From positions 1-36,204 of the forward strand of contig CAUCBQ010000005.1 of assembly GCA_958441075.1 (NCBI GenBank): DNA of 36,204 nucleotides, read 5' to 3'. Below are positions 31,916-36,204 of the stretch, one piece after another. Under the pieces are notes generated by a model. The model saw nothing but the letters and a program-made list of their open reading frames with translations, did not search any database and was not told the DNA's origin. Origin of the DNA: an uncultured Clostridiaceae bacterium (lineage in GTDB: Bacteria; Bacillota; Clostridia; Lachnospirales; Lachnospiraceae). Within the stretch, counting starts at the first letter, position 1. Each line of letters opens with the position of its first letter. The translations under genes and the position numbers were made by a program.

Positions 31916-34423
31916 ATGAACCAAAAAGCATTAAAAACCCTGGAATATACGAAAATAATCACCCAGCTGGAAAGCCATGCGGCCTCTCCTCTGGGCAAGG
32001 CCCTGTGCCGGGAGCTGTCCCCCTCCTCCGCTCTGGAAGAAATCCGCACCCGTCAGTCCCAGACTACAGATGCTGTAAACCGCGTCCGCTTAAAGGGCTC
32101 TGTTTCTTTTTCCGGACTGAGAGAAATCGGCGGCTCCTTAAAGCGCCTGGAAATCGGCAGTTCTTTAAGCATCCCTGAGCTTCTTTCTATCAGCTCTGTT
32201 CTTACTGTAGCATCAAGAGCCAAAGCCTATGGACGCAGAGAGACAGAGGAAGTCCCGGTTTTCACCCCCCGTTTTCCCGGTCAGAAGCCCCCGAAACAGG
32301 CGGAAGGGGCTGAATATATACCCGACTCCCTGGACCCTCTGTTTCAGTCCATCGAGCCTTTAACTCCTTTAAATAACGAAATCAAGCGCTGTATCCTCTC
32401 TGAGGATGAAATCGCAGATGACGCCAGCCCCGGCCTTTCCCGTGTGCGCCGTTCCATCAAAACGGCGGCAGACCGCATCCATACCCAGTTAAATTCCATT
32501 TTAAATTCCCACCGCACCTATCTTCAGGATGCGGTTATCACCATGAGAAACGGACGTTACTGTCTGCCTGTAAAGGCCGAACATAAAAGCCAGGTTTCCG
32601 GTATGGTTCACGACCAGTCTGCCACCGGCTCTACACTTTTCATTGAGCCTATGGCTATTGTGAAGCTGAATAATGAAATCCGGGAACTGGAAATTCAGGA
32701 ACAGAAGGAAATTGAGGCTGTTTTAGCTGCTTTGAGCAATGAAGCGGCACCTTATATTGAAGAACTCCGCCTGAATACGGAGCTTTTGGCCCAGCTTGAT
32801 TTTATTTTTGCCAAAGCCGCCCTGTCCCGTCAGTACCGGTGCAGCGCGCCTGTATTCAATGACAAGGGCCGCATCCACATCAAGGACGGTCGCCATCCGC
32901 TGTTAGATCCCCAGAAGGTGGTTCCTATCAATATCTGGCTGGGGAAAGACTTTGACCTGCTCATCGTCACCGGCCCCAATACAGGAGGCAAGACCGTTTC
33001 CCTAAAGACCGTAGGACTCTTTACCCTTATGGGACAGGCCGGCCTTCATATTCCTGCCTGGGAAGGCTCCGAACTGGCTGTCTTCGACGAGGTGTTTGCA
33101 GATATCGGAGACGAGCAGAGCATTGAGCAGAGCCTCAGTACCTTCTCTGCCCACATGACAAATATTGTAAATATTTTACAGCAGGCAGACTCCCGCTCTC
33201 TCTGTCTTTTTGACGAGCTGGGTGCAGGAACAGACCCCACCGAAGGCGCTGCTCTTGCCATTTCCGTTCTGTCCTTCCTCCACAACATGAAGTGCCGCAC
33301 CATGGCAACTACCCATTACAGTGAGCTGAAGGTCTTTGCGCTTACTACTCCCGGAGTAGAAAATGCCTGCTGTGAATTCAGCGTAGAAACCCTGCAGCCA
33401 ACCTACCGCCTTCTCATCGGTATTCCCGGAAAGAGCAACGCCTTTGCCATTTCCAAAAAACTGGGCCTTCCCGATTTCATTATCGAGGACGCAAAGAGCC
33501 ATCTGGAAGCCAAGGATGAATCCTTTGAGGATCTTCTTGCCAGTCTGGAAACCAGCCGCATCACCATTGAAAAAGAGCAGGAAGAAATCCGTTCTTATAA
33601 AGAAGAAATCGCCCAGCTTAAATCCCGCCTGACCCAGAAGGAAGAACGTCTGGACGAACGCAAGGATAAGCTGATACGAAATGCTTCCGAAGAAGCCCAG
33701 AGAATCCTGAGAGAAGCCAAGGAAACAGCTGACCAGACTATCCGTGAGATCAACAGGCTGGCTTCCGAATCCGGCGTAGGTAAAGAGCTGGAAGCCCAGA
33801 GAGCCAAACTGCGGGAGCAGATCAAAAAGACGGATGATAAGCTGGCAGTAAAGGCAAAAGGCCCAAGCCAGCCCATTTCTCCAAAGAAGCTCAAGGTCGG
33901 AGACGGCGTAAAGGTTCTTTCCATGAACTTAAAAGGCACTGTCAGCACACTCCCTGATGCAAAGGGTGATCTCTTTGTCCAGATGGGCATTCTCCGTTCC
34001 AGAGTCAATATCCGTGATCTGGAGCTGATCCGGGAAGACGATATAAGCGCTACTCTTGGAGACGGCTCCTCCCGCACCTACGGCGGCCCGGCTTCAGGCT
34101 CCAAAGCAAAGAAAACATTTTCACAAGCAAAAGGAAATGGCAGCGGAAGCGGCCAGATCCGGATGTCAAAATCATTTTCCGTAGGAACCGAGGTTAATCT
34201 TATAGGAATGACCACTGATGAAGCGGTACCGGCTATGGAAAAATATCTGGACGACGCCTATCTGGCTCATATGCCAAGCGTGCGGGTTGTTCACGGCCGC
34301 GGTACGGGAGCGCTGAAAAATGCCTGCCACAAACGGCTGCGTCAGTTAAAATATGTAAAGGATTTCCGCCTGGGAGAATTTGGCGAAGGCGGCACCGGCG
34401 TTACCATCGTGACTTTTAAGTAA
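31916..34423 (+). CDS. mutS2: MutS2 (DNA/ribosome-associated MutS-family ATPase with Smr nuclease domain)
   Basis: An 835-aa protein. It starts MNQKALKTLEYTKIITQLESHA, the usual MutS2 opening. A MutS core and clamp (about residues 120-310) lead to the ABC-type ATPase with Walker A GPNTGGKT, signature region and Walker B CLFDELGAGTDPTEG. A long coiled coil (about 520-650) is followed by a linker and a C-terminal Smr domain with VRVVHGRGTGALKNA. MutS2 suppresses recombination and, in Bacillus, splits collided ribosomes. AGGAGG lies 13 bases before the ATG, unusually far. A response regulator follows 23 bp later. Confidence 0.96.
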   Translation: MNQKALKTLEYTKIITQLESHAASPLGKALCRELSPSSALEEIRTRQSQTTDAVNRVRLKGSVSFSGLREIGGSLKRLEIGSSLSIPELLSISSVLTVASRAKAYGRRETEEVPVFTPRFPGQKPPKQAEGAEYIPDSLDPLFQSIEPLTPLNNEIKRCILSEDEIADDASPGLSRVRRSIKTAADRIHTQLNSILNSHRTYLQDAVITMRNGRYCLPVKAEHKSQVSGMVHDQSATGSTLFIEPMAIVKLNNEIRELEIQEQKEIEAVLAALSNEAAPYIEELRLNTELLAQLDFIFAKAALSRQYRCSAPVFNDKGRIHIKDGRHPLLDPQKVVPINIWLGKDFDLLIVTGPNTGGKTVSLKTVGLFTLMGQAGLHIPAWEGSELAVFDEVFADIGDEQSIEQSLSTFSAHMTNIVNILQQADSRSLCLFDELGAGTDPTEGAALAISVLSFLHNMKCRTMATTHYSELKVFALTTPGVENACCEFSVETLQPTYRLLIGIPGKSNAFAISKKLGLPDFIIEDAKSHLEAKDESFEDLLASLETSRITIEKEQEEIRSYKEEIAQLKSRLTQKEERLDERKDKLIRNASEEAQRILREAKETADQTIREINRLASESGVGKELEAQRAKLREQIKKTDDKLAVKAKGPSQPISPKKLKVGDGVKVLSMNLKGTVSTLPDAKGDLFVQMGILRSRVNIRDLELIREDDISATLGDGSSRTYGGPASGSKAKKTFSQAKGNGSGSGQIRMSKSFSVGTEVNLIGMTTDEAVPAMEKYLDDAYLAHMPSVRVVHGRGTGALKNACHKRLRQLKYVKDFRLGEFGEGGTGVTIVTFK

Positions 34424-34446
34424 TGACATAAGGAGGATTTTCACCA

Positions 34447-35157
34447 ATGGCTGAGAAACAGAGGATTCTGATCGTAGATGATGATGCAAATATTGCAGAG
34501 CTTATTTCCCTGTATTTAATAAAAGAATGTTATGAAACCATGATTGTAGGAGACGGCGAGGAGGCCCTTAGGGTGTTTCCTGAATTTAAGCCCAATCTGA
34601 TTCTTCTTGACCTGATGCTTCCGGGTATGGACGGCTATCAGGTCTGCCGGGAGCTGCGTACCTCATCCCAGGTTCCCATCATCATGCTGTCAGCCAAAGG
34701 AGAAATCTTTGACAAGGTTCTTGGCCTGGAGCTGGGAGCTGACGACTATATGATTAAACCCTTTGATTCCAAAGAGCTGGTGGCCCGTGTGAAGGCAGTT
34801 CTCCGCCGCTATCAGGCAGCTCCGGCTTCCGTTTCCGCGGAGCCGAAGCAGCAGGGTGAATATGTGGAGTATCCGGATCTGATTGTAAATCTGACAAATT
34901 ACTCTGTCCTCTACAAAGGCCATTCTGTGGAAATGCCCCCCAAAGAGCTGGAACTGCTCTACTTCCTGGCGTCCTCTCCCAATCAGGTCTTTACCAGAGA
35001 ACAGCTTTTGGATCATATATGGGGCTATGAATATATCGGAGATACGCGTACCGTAGACGTACATATCAAACGCCTGCGGGAAAAAATCAAGGATCATGCC
35101 AACTGGTCCATTACCACCGTATGGGGTATCGGCTACAAATTCGAGGTAAAGAGGTGA
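34447..35157 (+). CDS. OmpR/PhoB-family response regulator
   Basis: A 236-aa regulator. The receiver has IVDDDANIAE, phospho-Asp in LILLDLMLPGMDG, IIMLSAKG and DDYMIKPF. The winged-helix domain ends RTVDVHIKRLREKIKDHANWSITTVWGIGYKFEVKR. AAGGAGG lies upstream of ATG 34447. Only 23 bp separate it from mutS2, and the kinase gene begins four bases after its stop, so the three genes form one plus-strand unit. The sensed signal is not evident. Confidence 0.94.
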   Translation: MAEKQRILIVDDDANIAELISLYLIKECYETMIVGDGEEALRVFPEFKPNLILLDLMLPGMDGYQVCRELRTSSQVPIIMLSAKGEIFDKVLGLELGADDYMIKPFDSKELVARVKAVLRRYQAAPASVSAEPKQQGEYVEYPDLIVNLTNYSVLYKGHSVEMPPKELELLYFLASSPNQVFTREQLLDHIWGYEYIGDTRTVDVHIKRLREKIKDHANWSITTVWGIGYKFEVKR

Positions 35158-35161
35158 TCCC

Positions 35162-36204
35162 ATGACCCGTTCCCTCTACTCCAAATTTATTCTGGGCTAT
35201 CTGATTTTCGGCCTTCTGGGCTTTATCACTATCGCCACCTTCTCCTCCCGCATGACCAGAGACTATCTGATGCGGGAGCGGTCCGAAGCCCTTTATGATG
35301 AAGCAAACGATATTGCAGCCTCCTGCAGCCAGATGTATGACGGCAAACGGCCGGATCTGGACGCCTTTTCCTCACAGCTGAAAAGTCTGGGCACCTATCT
35401 GCGGGCGGAGATATGGGTTGCCGACAACCACGGCTCCATTTTCATGGACAGCCGGGACGGAAGCCGCACACAAACTGTAATCCCCGATTTTGATCCCACC
35501 GCCTCCGGAAGCCGCTCCTATACGATTGGGAATTATTACGGACTGTTCAATGAGGATGTTCTCACTGTATCCGCCCCTGTAACCGGTAATTACACCACCT
35601 ACGGCTATGTGATCCTCCATCTGCCTGTAAGTGAAATTGCCCACTCCCAGAGCAATATTCTGGACATACTCTATATCACCTCGGCAGCCATTTTCGGACT
35701 GTCCCTCATTATCCTTCTGGTCTTTACCCAAACCGTATATCTGCCGCTGCGCAAGATCACGGTAGGAGCCAAGGAATATGCAGCTGGTCATCTGGATTAC
35801 CGGATTAAGGTAAAAACACATGATGAAATGGGCTACCTGTCCGATACGCTGAACTATATGTCTGACGAGCTGGATAAAATGGAAGAATATCAGCGGAATT
35901 TCATTGCCAATGTTTCCCATGATTTCCGCTCCCCCTTAACCTCTATTAAAGGATATCTGGAAGCAATCCTTGACGGCACCATTCCGCCTGAGATGTATGA
36001 AAAATACATTTCCAGAGTCATTTCCGAAACGGAACGGCTTCACAAGCTGACTGAAAGTATGCTTACTCTAAACTCACTGGATGCAAGAGGATACCTGACA
36101 CGGACAAATTTCGATATCAACCGGGTCATCAAGGATACGGCAGCCTCCTTTGAGGGCACCTGCGGCAAAAAGAATATCAGCTTTGATCTGACCTTTTCCG
36201 ATAC
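35162..36204 (+). CDS. Sensor histidine kinase (C-terminus cut by window edge)
   Basis: An open frame from ATG 35162 to the right edge (347 codons). TM1 near residues 9-27 (FILGYLIFGLLGFITIATF), an extracellular sensor region (about 30-160), TM2 near 168-188 (ILYITSAAIFGLSLIILLVF), HAMP (about 190-245) and a DHp domain with phospho-acceptor His in NFIANVSHDFRSPLTSIKGYL. The ATPase domain starts near the edge and is incomplete. GAGGTGATCCC precedes the ATG and overlaps the end of the regulator gene. PhoR/ResE-like by architecture. Confidence 0.92.
   Translation, partial: MTRSLYSKFILGYLIFGLLGFITIATFSSRMTRDYLMRERSEALYDEANDIAASCSQMYDGKRPDLDAFSSQLKSLGTYLRAEIWVADNHGSIFMDSRDGSRTQTVIPDFDPTASGSRSYTIGNYYGLFNEDVLTVSAPVTGNYTTYGYVILHLPVSEIAHSQSNILDILYITSAAIFGLSLIILLVFTQTVYLPLRKITVGAKEYAAGHLDYRIKVKTHDEMGYLSDTLNYMSDELDKMEEYQRNFIANVSHDFRSPLTSIKGYLEAILDGTIPPEMYEKYISRVISETERLHKLTESMLTLNSLDARGYLTRTNFDINRVIKDTAASFEGTCGKKNISFDLTFSD

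Overview
The window looks like a chromosomal segment of a Lachnospiraceae-type clostridium (low-to-mid GC Firmicute). The reasons are the strong AGGAGG-type ribosome sites, an HrcA/CIRCE-controlled clpB, a DUF4250 protein, a ppx-ppk pair, a DUF815 ATPase, YhaM, MutS2, RlmD, and a YesM/YesN-controlled sugar ABC importer. Assignments rest on reading translations and motifs by eye; no database search was run. No rRNA, tRNA, insertion sequence or true CRISPR array was seen.

Layout. Positions 1-18 kb are almost entirely minus-strand housekeeping genes: a VanR/VanS-like two-component pair (the kinase is cut by the window edge), ppx-ppk1, a DUF815 AAA+ ATPase, pheA overlapping plsC, a small CmpB-like membrane protein, cardiolipin synthase, then clpB with a 59-aa DUF4250 gene behind a clear CIRCE promoter. 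Next comes an envelope block (about 13.6-19.3 kb): a lipoprotein with three similar domains, an unrecognised signal-peptide/TM protein, a polysaccharide deacetylase with ChW-like repeats, a stand-alone alarmone hydrolase, and a divergent plus-strand membrane protein with an 18-unit hexapeptide tail.

Positions 19.4-27.9 kb are visibly more AT-rich and look like an accessory insert: CE7 acetyl esterase, two sugar ABC permeases, a solute-binding lipoprotein, a YesN-type regulator and a YesM-type kinase, all on the minus strand. The likely logic is that YesM senses an extracellular saccharide, YesN activates the importer promoter (good -10, no -35), the importer brings in acetylated oligosaccharide and the esterase deacetylates it. 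The ATPase and glycoside hydrolase are not here. Upstream lie an AT-rich non-coding stretch, a decayed gene and an Rpn/PD-(D/E)XK nuclease-family gene.

Positions 28-36 kb return to core genes: rlmD, yhaM, an HtrA-like membrane protein that appears to have lost its catalytic His and Ser, then divergently mutS2 and a PhoB/PhoR-like two-component pair (kinase cut by the right edge). The observations most worth a second look are the apparently dead HtrA, the 11-bp-spaced repeats in front of the hexapeptide-tail gene, the DUF4250 gene inside the CIRCE operon, the decayed gene near 26.6-27.0 kb and a lone CRISPR-repeat-like 30-mer at 26400-26429.
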